Source: Phocoena phocoena (taxonomy: Eukaryota > Chordata > Mammalia > Artiodactyla > Phocoenidae). Taken from it: 64,000 nucleotides of DNA. This document shows, in pieces, positions 34,622 to 46,772 of this stretch. The notes beneath the pieces were generated by a model that did not search any database, had not been told where the DNA came from, and was given only the letters and a program-made list of their open reading frames with translations. Where the stretch lies: assembly GCF_963924675.1 (NCBI RefSeq), contig NC_089220.1:170238761-170302760 (forward strand), written 5' to 3'. Both the position numbers and the translations under genes were made by a program. Every line of letters starts with the position of its first letter. The first letter of the stretch is position 1.

Positions 34622-35452
34622 CATTCTTGAATGCAAATCAAAACTACAATGAGATACCACATCACACGGGTCAGAATGGCCATCATTAAAAATTCTACAA
34701 ATAACAAATGCTGGAGAGGGTGTGGAGAAAAGGGAACCCTCCTACACTGTTGGCTTGAATGTAAATTGGTGCAGCCACTATGGAGAGCAGTATGGAGGTT
34801 CCCAAAAACACTAAAAATATAACTACCATATGACCCAGCAATCCCACTCCTGGGCATATATCCAGAGAAAACTATAATTCAAAAAGATACATGCACCCCT
34901 ATGTTCATTGCAGCACTATTCACAATAGCCAAGACATGGGAACAACCTAGATATTCCATCAACAGATGAATGGATAAAGAAGATATGGTACATATATAAA
35001 ATGGAATACTACTCAGCCATAAAAAACAATGGAGTAACGCCATTTGCAGCACCATGGATGCAACAAGAGATTATCATACTAAGTGAAGTAAGTCAGGGAA
35101 AGACAAATACCATATCACTTATATGTGGAATCTAAAATATGACACAAATGAACTTATCTATGAAACAGAAACTCACAGGCATAGAGAACAGACTTGTAGC
35201 TGCCAAAGTGGACGGAGGGTGGGGAAGGGATGGATTGGGAGTTTGGGATTAGCAGATGCAGACTATTACATAGAATGGATAAACAACAAGGTCCTACATA
35301 GGGAAATATATTCAATATCCTGTGATAAACCATAATGGAAAAGCATATGAAAAAGAATGTATATATTTATATATATATGTATAACTGAATCACTTTGCTG
35401 TACAGTAGAAATTAACACAACATGATAAATCAATTAGACTTCAATAAATTTT
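34622..35452 (+). mobile_element. 5'-truncated L1 (ORF2 C-terminus and 3' UTR)
   Basis: It runs from 'aatgcaaatcaaaactacaa' to the 3' end 'cttcaataaatt'. ORF2 sequence is broken by stops, leaving a 63-codon piece at 34631-34822. The G-rich 3' UTR stretch lies near 35212-35232. Confidence 0.9.
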
Positions 35453-36449
35453 TTCTTGGTCTAATATCATTTCTACAAGTAATTCTGTAAGTTCAAAATC
35501 AAAAATAACCTTGCACATGAAGTATATAAGGTCACATGAATGAAACTGAGCAGAAATAGGAGAGAAACAGACCTACAGGATTCTAGATATTGTATTTACC
35601 AGACATGGACTTTATGATAAAAATTTTCAGGGAGATAAACAACAAGATTGAGAATTTCAGCAAAGAGGGTGAAACTATTTGAAATGAGAAAAGGAACAAA
35701 TTAAAATTCTAGAACTGAAAAAATATAAAAAATGAAATAAATAACTTGAAGGATGGGTTTAACAGCAGATTAGATAGGTAAAGGAAGACTTGATGAATAA
35801 AATATAGCTAAGAATAAAAGATCCAGAATGAACCACAGAAGAAGGAGGATAGAAAACGTAGAAAAAAAGGTAGAAAACATAAAGGGTGCTGGGTGACGGT
35901 CTGACACAGTGTAACTGGAGCCACAGAATGAGACTGGAAAGAAAATGGAGAGAAGAAGTCTTTGATTAAATACTGCCCAAAATGAATAAAAGATATCAAG
36001 CCATAAAGTCAAGCCCTACAAATTCCAAACAGGATTTGCAAGAAGAAATCCTCACCTGGGCACATATTAGTAAAACTAATACTTAAAGAAAAAGAAAGAC
36101 AAATTTAAATCTTAAAATCTGCCCCAAAACAGACAACTTATCTTTAAAGGAGCAATTGTTTTTAGACTGACTGATAGAAGAAAATGGAAGACAGGAAACA
36201 AGGGAATGAAATAACTGCCAACTATATCCAGTGACAGTATCCATCAAGAATTAAGCTGAGGGCTTCCCTGGTGGCGCAGTGGTTGGGAGTCCGCCTGCCA
36301 ATGCAGGGGACACGGGTTCGTGCCCCAGTCCGGGAAGATCCCACGTGCCGCGGAGCGTCTGGGCCCGTGAGCCATGGCCACTGAGCCTGCGCGTCCGGAG
36401 CCTGTGCTCCGCAACGGGAGAGGCCACAACGGTGAGAGGCCCACGTACC

Positions 36450-36482
<33 letters not shown>

Positions 36483-37079
36483 ATTAAGCTGAGATAAAGA
36501 TATTTTCAAGCAAACAAAAGCAGAGAATTTATCACCAGCAGACTTACCCTGCAAGAAACACTTAAGGGAGTTCTTCAGACAGCAGAAAAATTATCCCACA
36601 TAAAGTCATAGTCGTAGGAAGAATCATTGTGCACTGAAAAGGGTAAATATGTGAGTAAATATGAATGCTTTGACAATTTAAAAGGAAAAAAATATGTTTT
36701 GTATACAACAAGGATGGCATATGAATTTAGGAAAGTGTTATAAGGACCTTGTTTTATTCAAAAAGAGCTAAAAGTACCAATTATTAACTAGGCTTTGAAA
36801 AGTCAAGGATTATGTGGTAAAACTTAAGATAACCACCAAAATGACAATAAAAAGAATTGTAAAAGTTTAAAAAACACAAAGAATGTCAGCTTTCAAGCTC
36901 ACAGCAGGATGTCTTCTAAGCATCTTCCCTAAGGAATTTATCTGAAACTCAAGCAAAGATCAATGTACAAACTTGTTCATTGCAGTGACATTGGTGCTAA
37001 ACACTGGAATCAAATGTTCAGCTATAAGAGAATCTTTATCTGTGATGAACTGTTCTACAGCCATCTAAAATGAAGCCCT
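35453..37079 (+). mobile_element. Ancient L1 ORF1 region, interrupted by a SINE
   Basis: From about 35560 the sequence resembles the ORF1 part of an old L1 (L1M or HAL1 type). The late block 'taccctgcaagaaacactta' and 'gggagttcttcagacagc' at 36545-36583 matches the end of ORF1, followed by intergenic-like sequence. Frames are destroyed. The SINE at 36261-36478 lies inside it. The limits are uncertain. Confidence 0.6.
36261..36478 (+). mobile_element. CHR-2-type SINE (plus), young
   Basis: It has the tRNA-like head with a B-box-like GGTTCGTGCC at 36315-36324, the cetacean body, and an unbroken A-run of 29 at 36452-36480. A perfect 15-bp duplication AAGAATTAAGCTGAG (36246-36260 and 36479-36493) flanks it. 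The intact tail and duplication suggest a recent insertion. Confidence 0.95.
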
Positions 37080-37385
37080 CTGTAACAAAAAAGAAACAAA
37101 CTCACAGAGATAGAGAACAGACTAGTGGTTACCAGTGGGAAGAGGGAAGGGGGGAGGGAGGAGGGGCAAGAGAAGGGTAGCAGATTAAGAGGTACAAACT
37201 ACTATGTATAAAATAAATAAGCCACAAGGATATATTGTACAACACAGGGAAATATAGCCAATGTCTTATAATAACTATAAATGTTTAAAACTTTAAACAC
37301 AATTTAAAAATTGTGACTCACTATGCTGTACACTTGAAACTTACATAATATTGTACATCAATTAAACCTCAATAAAAACACAATA
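37080..37385 (+). mobile_element. L1 3' end (older subfamily)
   Basis: It contains the L1 3' UTR blocks 'gagaacagactagtggttac' and 'ctgtacacttgaaacttaca', ending 'cctcaataaaaac'. A G-rich polypurine stretch at 37138-37178 could form a G-quadruplex, as is known for L1 3' UTRs. Confidence 0.85.
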
Positions 37386-37554
37386 ATGATAAAAATAATA
37401 ATAAAATGATGCCCTCAAATAATATTTAATGGCACTGAGGAAATGCTATGGAAGTAATATCAAATGAAGAGAGCAGAAATAAATATTGTCAGTAGAGCAT
37501 GACCAAATTTAGTTTTTAGAGTACACAGGCAAGAGAAGACACTATAAAAAGATA

Positions 37555-37770
37555 AAAAGCAACCAACAAGGACCTACTGTAGAGCACAGGGAACTATACT
37601 CAATATTTGTTAATAACCTCTAATGGAAAAGAATCTGCAAAAGAATATACGTATATCTATAACTGAATCACTGTGCTGTACACCTGAAACTAACATGACA
37701 TTGTAAATCAACTACACTTCAATAAAAAAAAGCAAAAAATAAAAAAATTTAAAAATAAACAAACAAACAG
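37555..37770 (+). mobile_element. L1 3' end fragment
   Basis: The final L1 3' UTR blocks from 'caaccaacaaggacctactg' to 'acttcaataaaaaaaagc' are followed by an A-rich tail with AAAC units. Confidence 0.85.
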
Positions 37771-38734
37771 AAAATAACTTTCATCCCTGGGGGTGGAATT
37801 GCAAGTGATTCTTACTTTCTTATTTTTGCAGATTTTCTACTGTAAGTGTATATTGCTTTTTTTTTTTTTGAGTTCTTAAGCAATAAACTGATTGTTTTTC
37901 TTTAAAAATAAAAGGAGTTAAGATACCTCTTCCTCTTAGGCAAAAGGGAACTAAGGGTATATGAAAATAATATAGACTTCTCTCATTCCTTTTTTTAAAT
38001 TATTTTGAATAAATAGGGGTATCCAATATCAACTATAGCTTTTCAACCAAAGTAGCTCTAGTTACTGTTTAACTAGTCAATTTAGTGCGTTCATTCACTC
38101 AAAGTCTCAAACACCCTTTTCCTTATACTATTTTACCTCTTGTACTATAAGTGAACCCAGAAAAAAATAAGATAGTTACTTATTGGCATATTGGGATTCT
38201 GGGTACTTCTTTTCTGAAATCCCTGTTATTGCTATTATAACATGGTTCGTGTGATTTTTTTTTTTATCTAGGCTTGGTTTAGCCAGTTCCATGGTAACCT
38301 CTGGAAAAGTGAAGCGCAGACTTCCCTGAGCACCCATCAATCATCCTCACGGAGCAAGATCTTGGAAGTGGAAGCAATGACTCGCTGGGACCAGCCATCT
38401 GTGACCTGGACTCGCGTCCTTCATGGCTCGTGAAAACCAATGGTATGACATGACGTCATCCTGGATGGAGACAGTGAGTGCGTACTGACACCCCGGAACG
38501 CTGCCCAGACCTGAGAAGGAAACAGGCATCAGTCTGCCCAGGTGCTAATGTCTTCTGCATTTTCAATCTCTGCTTCAAGTTCATTTTCCAGGAAGGATCA
38601 CTGAAGATTGTAAGAGAGATACTTTGGCATGGCTCGGAGTCTTTTAACTTCCTGTACTTTTTTTTCTCAACTTCCCTACCCATATATTTTTGAGAAAGAC
38701 TACTTCCTGAAGTTAGATATGTTAAAAATATTGA
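37771..38734. other. Unassigned sequence with a full CRE site
   Basis: No repeat is recognised. A TGACGTCA palindrome lies at 38451-38458, in a GC-richer patch (38280-38640) that has no convincing reading frame. Confidence 0.4.
38451..38458. promoter_or_regulatory. Full CRE palindrome (candidate CREB/ATF site)
   Basis: It is a perfect TGACGTCA. The surrounding patch is somewhat GC-richer than average, but there is no recognised promoter or exon, so function is unproven. Confidence 0.3.
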
Positions 38735-38749
38735 TTAAAAAGCAATGTA

Positions 38750-39173
38750 TTGCAGCAACATGGATGCAACTAGAGATTATCATACTAAGTGAAGTAAGTC
38801 AGAAAGAGAAAGACAAACACCAAATATCACTTATTTGTAGAATCTAAACATGACACAAATGAAACTATCTATGAAGCTATCTATGAAACTGAAACAGAAT
38901 CATGGACATAGAGAACAGACTTGTGGTTGCCAAGGGGGAGGAGGGTGGGGGAGGGATGGAGTGGGAGTTGGGGTTAGCAGATGTAAACTATTACATTTGT
39001 AATGGATAAACAAGGTCCTACTGTATAGCACAGGGAACTATATAAAATATCCTATGATAAACCATAATGGGAAAGAATATTTAAAAAAAGAATGTATGTA
39101 TATGTAGGTATAACTGAATTGCTTTGCTGTACAGCAGTAATTAACACAACATTGTAAATCAATTGTACTTCAG
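38750..39173 (+). mobile_element. 5'-truncated L1 3' end with 15-bp duplication
   Basis: It runs from 'tgcagcaacatggatgcaac' near the end of ORF2 to the 3' UTR end. Duplications TTAAAAAGCAATGTA (38735-38749) and TTAAAAAGCAATATA (39174-39188) differ at one base. The G-rich stretch lies at 38934-38958. Confidence 0.9.
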
Positions 39174-39188
39174 TTAAAAAGCAATATA

Positions 39189-41754
39189 AATCAGAATATG
39201 TCAAGGAGGCATTCTGTCCTCACATTTCCCCAGAACTGCCTGCAGGGACATTGTATCTGTGGTCTCTCCCAGTGGCTTTCCTAGGACACAGACAGCACTT
39301 GTAACACAGCCAGCTGGAGATAGAACAGCATTGGTGGGTTCAGCTGACTATTGGGACAGATCAAGCAACACGGCCAAGGTCAAGGTCTCACACAAATCAT
39401 TAACACGGCCTGGGAGCCAGCCAGGAGAAGTGCCCCAGTGCCCCAGTTTCCAGACAGCCAATATCATCTCTCCACCTTCCAAGAAGGAGGCTCATGGGTA
39501 ACCATGAAAACCTTGGCAAAAGGACTACAAATATTTCACTCAAAGAAAATGTAACTCAGGTCCCAGCTGGAGCTTCAGCTGGGACTTACGTTTGTTGAAC
39601 TTGTCTGGATAACTGGTGGGACAGACTCACTATTTGCACAGGGAGCTGGGCATCTCCTGGGAGAGAATTCATTCTGGTGGGGAGAAGGAAACAGGCATGG
39701 AGAGCAGGGATGGGAGGAAGGACACACGGTTCCTAGGTGGGTCTTGGGGAGAGAGAAGGCTGCCAGTAAAATTAGATAGGCTGTTCCATCAAAATATTTG
39801 TAAAGCTCCCTGGTGTGAGCGTTACAGATTGCACACACACATGCACAACATATGCAACAGAGTAACAAAGGAAGAGCTCTTGGTTTCTCCCCCTCTTGCA
39901 TAGACCATCACAGAGCTTTGGCACCCAGAAACTTTGGCCCCTGTGAACTAGGGGTGGTGTTCAGAGAAATAGGTGATGGTATCAGTGAAAAAAGTCCATA
40001 AAGTCCAGCAAAAACAGTGGGACATCAAATGTGCCCAGGAGGGTGCTGCATGCCCACGTCAGAAACAGTACCCCAAGGAGCAGACTTATTTAAGGGCAAG
40101 TGAGGCGTCCCCCAGGGAGCTCCTGAGATGCATGGCAAGAACTTCACACTGAGATGGAGGTCGGTGGGGAGCAGAGGACCAAGGGGACATCGGTAGGAGA
40201 CAATAAAATGTGAGTTATAACTCATAATGTGACCCCATTAGACACACCGCCTGGCAAGGCCCAGGGAAGTGCAAGCGATGAGAATGTATCTGGGGCTGTA
40301 ATTATCAGCCCATTTATTGTCCCTGGTGACAGGGACAGAAGCACAGTAATTGGGAGAGAGTTGTGCAGAGACTCAGACAAATTGTGTTCCACTCTATTCC
40401 ATATTTTATCAAGAACGCTTACAACCAGATGAACTCTGGAACAGACTATGGCTCGTTACTTTTGACACGTTGTGCCAGAAAGCACGTATCGCCAAGTGAT
40501 TCATCACCATTTATACCCAGATAATAAATCTTTATTTTCCAAAAGCTATTCTTTGGATTCAGGGAAGACCCTAGTGTTTATTCTTGTTCGTTGGCAGGAC
40601 AAAGAAAAGCCTCTTGACACCCTTTCCTATGGATTTTATTGCTTCTCCGGGAAACATGTTACACACTTTCTTCTATCTTGTTCTCCATCCAACTAAAAAA
40701 ATACTGTAATCACGTTAAGGATTTTTCATAAGTCAGTTTTCAAATACCTTTGGGGTGACTGTGTCGGCTTGACCCCCTGCTAAACCGTAGTTCATTGATT
40801 CATCTTTTATATAGAGTTACATACTGTCCCTAAACCTAAAATAAACCCTCTGAACTTGCTAGGGAAGCGGAATGACTACTTTAAATTTTTTATTTTTTAA
40901 AGAAATTATTTTAAAACCATAAATTATCATAAGCCCATAAAGGGAACTTTTGTTTATCACTTACCAGCTACCAAGCCCTTTACAGAAATGTAATAAGCTT
41001 CACTTAATCTCCCTGAAAAGCTTGCCAAATGGTCATTGTTAAAGCATCAGGACTCTTATCTCTATAGCTGGAGACTTTTGGGGACCTGGGGTAATTTAAA
41101 GATTGAAACCAATCTGGCCTCAAATGTTCCAGGGAAAATTCTGTTGATGTAATGACAGCTGGACATCATGGAAACCACACTGTGGATATTTATGTTCATA
41201 GGGACATTCCGACCAAGACTTGTCCATGTAAAGCAAACCCCACTCTCATTTCATAATGCCCTCATGGTTTAAGACTGACCCCAACACAGTCCCATAACCT
41301 ATGTACAAGACCAGGGAGAACACAACCAGGGAAAATCGGAGATACATGAGCTTCTTCTAGAACCTTAACTCTTAACTCGAAAACACTGGTCGTAGAAGAT
41401 TCTATTTCCTCTTTGAGGGCTCCTGCATCTTAACACATTCAGACAGACAGGTTTGGGGGACTCTTCTTTACATACAGATCAGATGAAGAACCAAAACCAT
41501 AGAGATCCCTCATGTCATTCAGAGGAAACGTGAAGGCAAAATACTTAAAGACAAAAGTGCTTCGCATGTTATTATAAGAGGTGTCTGTTTTCAAAACAAG
41601 AAAATGCAGGTCTCCAGACAGCAGCAGGGAACAAATATTAAGGAAAGCAGCTCTGCCCCAGACTTTTCCCCCCGACTGAAGGGATAAAGAACAAAAATAT
41701 TCCAATTTAGATAGCGATTCCCCCAATTCAGATGTGATACCCCAATTCACATGG
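39189..41754. other. Unassigned repeat-poor sequence
   Basis: Over 2.5 kb I recognise no transposable element or gene; frames up to 108 codons lack features. A short palindromic patch 'ccctggtgacaggg' lies at about 40321-40334. Confidence 0.35.
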
Positions 41755-41890
41755 CCTCAGGAGCTGCACTAATTCTACTTTAAAGGGAAGAATGACCAGA
41801 GAGGTTAAGTAATTTGTTCTAGATCACACAGCAACTAATGGGGAAGCCAGGTCTGATCACCAAGCTCATAATCTGTGTTTATCTCCCATG
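41755..41890 (+). mobile_element. MIR SINE fragment
   Basis: The MIR core blocks 'gagaggttaagtaatttgt' and 'atcacacagcaactaatgg' are present. It is old and without a tail. Confidence 0.75.
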
Positions 41891-42002
41891 GAGTTCATGG
41901 CTACACACGACCCAGTGCTTGGCTATGAAAAACTGGAGCTCAACAGATGCTGTAATTGCCCTCAATCTCCTTAGTACCTAAGACTTTAGGAGTGCAACTT
42001 CT

Positions 42003-42747
42003 TTTTTTTTTTAAACATCTTTATTGGAGTATAATTGCTTTACAATGTTGTGTTAGTTTCTGCTATATAACAAAGTGAATCAGCTATATGTATACATATA
42101 TCCCCACATCCCCTCCCTCTTGCGTCTCCCTCCCACCCTCCTTATCCCACCCCTCTACGTGGTCACAAAGCACCGAGCTGATCTCCCTGTGCTATGCAGC
42201 TGCTTCCCACTAGCTATCTATTTTACATTTGGTGGCGTATATATGTCCATTCCACTCTCTCACTTCGTCCCAGCTTACCCTTCCCCTCCATCCACCTCAC
42301 TACAAGTAACTCAGTTTCGTTTCTTCTTATGGCTGAGTAATATTCCATTGTATATACGTGCCACATCTTTATCCATTCATCTGTCATTGGACACTTAGGT
42401 TGCTTCCATGTCCTGGCCATTGTAAATAGTGCTGCAATGAACATTGTGGTACAAGATTCTTTTTGAATCATGGTTTTCTCAGGGTATATGCCCAGTAGTG
42501 GGATAGCTGGGTCGTATGGTAGTTCTGTTTTTAGTTTTTTGAGAAACCTCCATACTGTTCTCCATAGTGGCTGTATCAATTTACATTCCCACCAACAGTG
42601 CAAGAGTGTTCCCTTTTCTCCACACCCTCTTCAGCATTTATTGTCTGTAGATTTTTTGATGATGGCCATTCTGATTGGTGTGAGGCGATACCTCATTGTA
42701 GTTTTGATTTGCATTTCTCTAATGATTAGTGATGTTGAGCATCCTTT
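42003..42747 (-). mobile_element. 5'-truncated L1 (minus), head to head with the next L1
   Basis: The 3' end with a T-run (42002-42013) is at the left and the element extends in reverse into the ORF2 C-terminal region, ending at 'gcatcctttca'. About 190 bases between the end of ORF2 and the 3' UTR are missing near 42288-42302. A 126-codon minus-strand frame (42223-42603) is the broken ORF2 end. It abuts the next L1 directly at about 42747. Confidence 0.9.
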
Positions 42748-44466
42748 CAATAAGTTGTGCTGGGAAAACTGGACAGCAACATGTAAAAGAATGAAATCAG
42801 AACACTCCCTAACATCATACACAAAAATAAGCTCAAAATGGATTAAAGACCTAACTGTAAGGCCAGACACGATCAAACTCTTAGGGGAAAACACAGGCAG
42901 AACACTCTATGACATACATCACACAGCAAGATCCTTTTTGACCCACCTCCTAGAGAAATGGAAATAAAACCAAAAATAAACAAATGAGACCTAATGGAAC
43001 TTAAAAGCTTTTGCACAGCAAAGGAAACCATAAACAAGACGAAAAGACAACCATCAGAATGGGAGAAAATATTCTGAAGCAACAGACAAAGGATTAATCT
43101 CTAAAACATACAAGCAGCTCATGCAGCTCAATATCAAAAAAACAAACAACCCAATCCAAAAATGGGCCGAAGATCTAAACAGACATTTCTCCAAAGAAGA
43201 TGTACAGATTGCCAACAAACACAGGAAAGGATGCTCAACATCACTAATCATTAGAGAAATGCAAATAAAAACTACAATGTGGGGACTTCCCTGGTGGCAC
43301 AGTGGTTAAGAATCTGCCTGCCAATGCAGGGGACACGGTTCGATCCCTGGTCCAGGAAGATCCCACATGCTGCGGAGCAACTAAGCCCATGCGCCACAAC
43401 TACTGAGCCTGTGCTCTACAGTCTGCGAGCCACAACTACTGAGCCCGCACACCTAGAGCCCGTGCTCCACAAGAGGAACCACCACAATGAGAAGCCCGTG
43501 CACCGCAACGAAGAGTAGCCCCCGCTCGCTGCAACTAGAGAAAGCCCGTGTACAGCAACGAAGACCCAACACAGCCAAAAATAAATAAATTTATATAAAA
43601 AAAAACTACAATGAGGTATCACCTCACACTAGTCAGAATGGCCATCATCAAAAAATCTACAAATAATAAATGCTGGAGAGTGTGTGGAGAAAAGGGAACC
43701 CTCTTGCACTGTTGGTAGGACTGTAAATTGATACAGCCACTATGGAGAACAGTATGGAGGTTCCTTAAAAAACAAAAATTAGAACTACTATATGACCCAG
43801 CAATCCCACTACTGGGCATATACCCAGAGAAAACCATAATTCAAAAAGATACATGCACCCCATTGTTCATTGCAGCACTATTTACAATAGCCAGGTCATG
43901 GAAGCAACCTAAGTGTCCATCGACAGATGTGGCACGTATATACAAAGGAATATTACTCAGCCATAAAAAGAAATGAAATTGAGTTATTTGTAGTGAGGTG
44001 GATGGACCTAGAGTTTGTCATACAGAGTGAAGTAAGTCAGAAAGAGAAAGACAAATACCGTATGCTAACACGTATATATGGAATTTTAAAAAAAAAAAGA
44101 AAAGAGAAAATGGTTCTGAAGAACCTAGGGGTAGGACAGGAATAAAGACGCAAGACGTAGAGAATGGACTTGAGGACATGGGGAGGGGGAAGGGTGGGCT
44201 GGGAGGAAGTGAGAGAGTGGCATGGACATATATACACTACCAAATGTAATATAGATAGCTAGTGGGAAGCAGCCGCATAGCACAGGGAGATCAGCTCAGT
44301 GTTTTGTGACCACCTAGAGGGGTGGGATAGGGAGGGTGGGAGGGAGACACAAGAGGGAGGAGATATGGGGATATATGTATACATAGAGTTGATTCACTTT
44401 GTGATACAGCAGACGCTAACATAACATTGTGAAGCAATTATACTCCAATAAAGATGTTAAAAAATA
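42748..44466 (+). mobile_element. 5'-truncated L1 (plus), interrupted by a CHR-1 SINE
   Basis: It starts in ORF2 at 'caataagttgtgctgggaa', runs through the C-terminus, and ends at 'ccaataaagatgttaaaaaa'. ORF2 carries stops, for example near 42966, and a short deletion near 43928. The SINE at 43280-43600 lies inside it. It is about 1.4 kb without the SINE. Confidence 0.9.
43280..43600 (+). mobile_element. CHR-1-type SINE (plus) inside L1
   Basis: This is a full-length copy of about 320 bases with a tRNA-like head, CHR-1 body and an A-rich tail with AAAT units. A perfect 13-bp duplication of L1 sequence AAAAACTACAATG flanks it (43267-43279 and 43601-43613). Confidence 0.95.
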
Positions 44467-44639
44467 GTAATAACAATAATTCCCTTCTCCCCATTGCTAT
44501 GACCACTGCCCTAGTTGAGATTCATGCTCATCTGGACTTTCCCAAGAATCTCCCGACAGATTTCCCTGCTCCAAAGCCACCCCTTCAAATCCCTCGATTC
44601 AACCCCCAGAGCAATAGGTATAAAAGCAAAACTAACAGC

Positions 44640-45035
44640 CTCTCTCCCTTCTGAAAGCCCTTCCTTGGCTCCCGAGTCCTGGGACAGCCCTCGCTGCTCC
44701 CCAGGCCCCTCTCGGCCCCCTTGAGTCTCAGAACCTCACACCTGCACCTCTCACCCCAGAACCCCAACTGCTATGACCTCCTGTGTATCCACCACCCTGT
44801 CGCCTCAGTGAGAGCTCTGCCTTGTGCCAGCAAGTTCTTCCCTATGTCTTTGCCAGGCTAACCCCACACACAGATCCCCATAGATCTGGAACTTCCCCCC
44901 ATTCCCTTCCTGTCCTCCAAAGCATTTTACTAATCTTGAGACTCTGTTTATGGGTCTTGGACCCTGAGCTTCCCAAAGACAGAAACCATCCATGCATCCC
45001 TGGTCCCCAGCACTGTGCCTGGCTTGAGACAGTTG
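44640..45035 (+). mobile_element. L2 LINE 3' end
   Basis: L2 blocks such as 'tcttgccaggctaacccc'-like sequence, a middle 'ctgtttatgggtcttgg' and the terminal 'ccccagcactgtgcctggc' can be followed. A 111-codon frame through it is not a gene. Confidence 0.65.
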
Positions 45036-45244
45036 TTCTCGAGACGCTGGCAGAACTGACTGAAGGAGATAGAGCAGCACCAAGAAATCAGGGCGCCCAG
45101 AGCCAGTCACAGGAGTGAGGCTCACAGGCTGTGCTGAGAATCATCAGGGCGAGGCTGGGAAAGGCCAGCAGGCAGTGGAGAACTGGACGGTAGAGCCTGG
45201 AGAAGAAAGGGTGCGATCAACACAGCAAGAGGCCATGAGAAAGA

Positions 45245-45342
45245 TGGGGACCTCCAGGCTTAGTGCCCCAACCAGGGACCGAACCCATGCCCCCTACGTT
45301 GAGAGCTCGGACTCTTAACCACTGGACCGCCAGAGAAGCCCC
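45245..45342 (-). mobile_element. tRNA-derived SINE head (minus)
   Basis: On the minus strand it begins 'ggggcttctctggcggtcca' and includes a B-box-like 'gggttcggtccc'. It is a CHR-like head without the full body; no tail or duplication is apparent. Confidence 0.8.
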
Positions 45343-45817
45343 AGGACTTATTCATCCTGGAACATGCTTATAAGCAAGACTTCATACCCTTCCACCCACA
45401 CCTCCCCACTTCTCCTTCCCGCACAGCCCCTGTAACCGCCATTCTCCTCTCTGCTTCTAGGATGTGAACTCTTAGATTCCTAAATCAGTGCCTCCCAAGC
45501 TCTCACCTGTGACGGACCCATAGTTTCTAACTGCTGCCCATTGCAGGCTGATGCGACAAGGCAATAAAATAAATTACTGAAAAATGAAATAAACCAAATT
45601 CATATAAAAACAAACCCACATTTTAAAATATTAGATTCAACAGACTTAAATGACTCTGTACAATTGCAGTAAAGGTTTTTGAACTCAATCTCTTAGCTCA
45701 TCCAGGACTAGTAACAAATACTGGCAGGATCCCACACTCTGGTACCACTGCTCTAAATTCTCTATTCCCCTGTCCTGGTCACCTTGGTGTCGATGTTGCC
45801 TTAAGGACACTGGTGCA
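45343..45817. other. Unassigned sequence
   Basis: It contains a repeat-like stretch near 45480-45760 that I cannot name. Confidence 0.35.
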
Positions 45818-46137
45818 TGTGTTAGTCTGTTCCAGATGCTATAACAGAATACTATAGACTGAGTGGTTTATAAACAACAGAAAGTTATTTCTCACAGTTC
45901 TGGAGACTGGATGTGCAAGATCAAGGTGCCAGCAGATTCAGTGTTTGGTGAGGGCCCTCTTCCAGGTTCATAGCTATCTTCTCACTGTCCTCACATAAGG
46001 GCACTAATCCCATTCACGGGGGCTCCACCCTCATGACCTAATCACCTCCCAAAGGCCCCACCTCCCAACACCATCACCTTGGGGGTTAGGTTTCTACATA
46101 CGAACTGGGGAGGGACAAAAACATTCAGTCTGTAGCA
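45818..46137 (-). mobile_element. ERVL-MaLR (MLT1-like) solo LTR, minus, with perfect duplication
   Basis: It starts TGTGTTAGTC and ends CTGTAGCA on the plus strand. GTGCA stands on both sides (45813-45817 and 46138-46142). The internal order is MLT1 in reverse. It is a solo LTR. Confidence 0.9.
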
Positions 46138-46772
46138 GTGCATGCTCCTCGTTGTGACCCTTCTCTCAGAGCCAGGAAATCCTGATGGTGAGGAGAGCAT
46201 TCCCGGAGGAAGAGAGATGGAGGAGGAGACACACGAGAGAGGAACCACCATGACCTTACGATTCTGTATCGCAGAACGTCTTGTAATTAGAAAGCACCAC
46301 ATACAAATGCATCCTCCTTCCAGCTCTGCGTGTCAGGCCCATGTTCTCACCTGCGGTACCCAGCCTCCAAGGTGGGGCCCCAATGCTACTAACCTCCCGA
46401 TACTCACACATTGGTTCAACTATTCCCACGTTGAATTGGGGGTGGCCTTGGGGGGGCCCACTGAGTGAAGAAGGATTGACAGCGATGACTTCTGAGGATG
46501 GGCTGTAAAAGGCCTTGTGGCTTCTTCTGCCTAAGTTTCTGAGATCTCTGACTCAGCAGGTATGTAAGAAGTCAGGCTACTCTGAAGCAGCCAATGCTCG
46601 AGAGGGCACATGGGGAGAGAGACAATGGAGAGAGAGGGAGAGATGTCGGAGGAGGGGGCAGGGGACCAGTTTCTCCAGCTCCCAGCCACTTTATCATCCC
46701 TGCTGAGGTCCCAAATGTGGAGCAGAGATGAGTCATCTCTGCTGACCTCTGTACAAATTGTAGGTTCGTGAC
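46138..46772. other. Unassigned sequence between two LTRs
   Basis: A 108-codon frame (46142-46468) has no visible domain. Nothing retroviral is recognised, so the flanking LTRs are separate insertions. Confidence 0.4.

Noticed and set aside
42003..44466. Ordinary twin-priming inversion of one L1
   Set aside because: Both halves have their own 3' UTR and tail, whereas twin priming leaves only one 3' end.
46138..46772. Internal region of a provirus between the two LTRs
   Set aside because: The LTRs are in opposite orientation, each with its own 5-bp flanks, and the sequence between shows no retroviral features.
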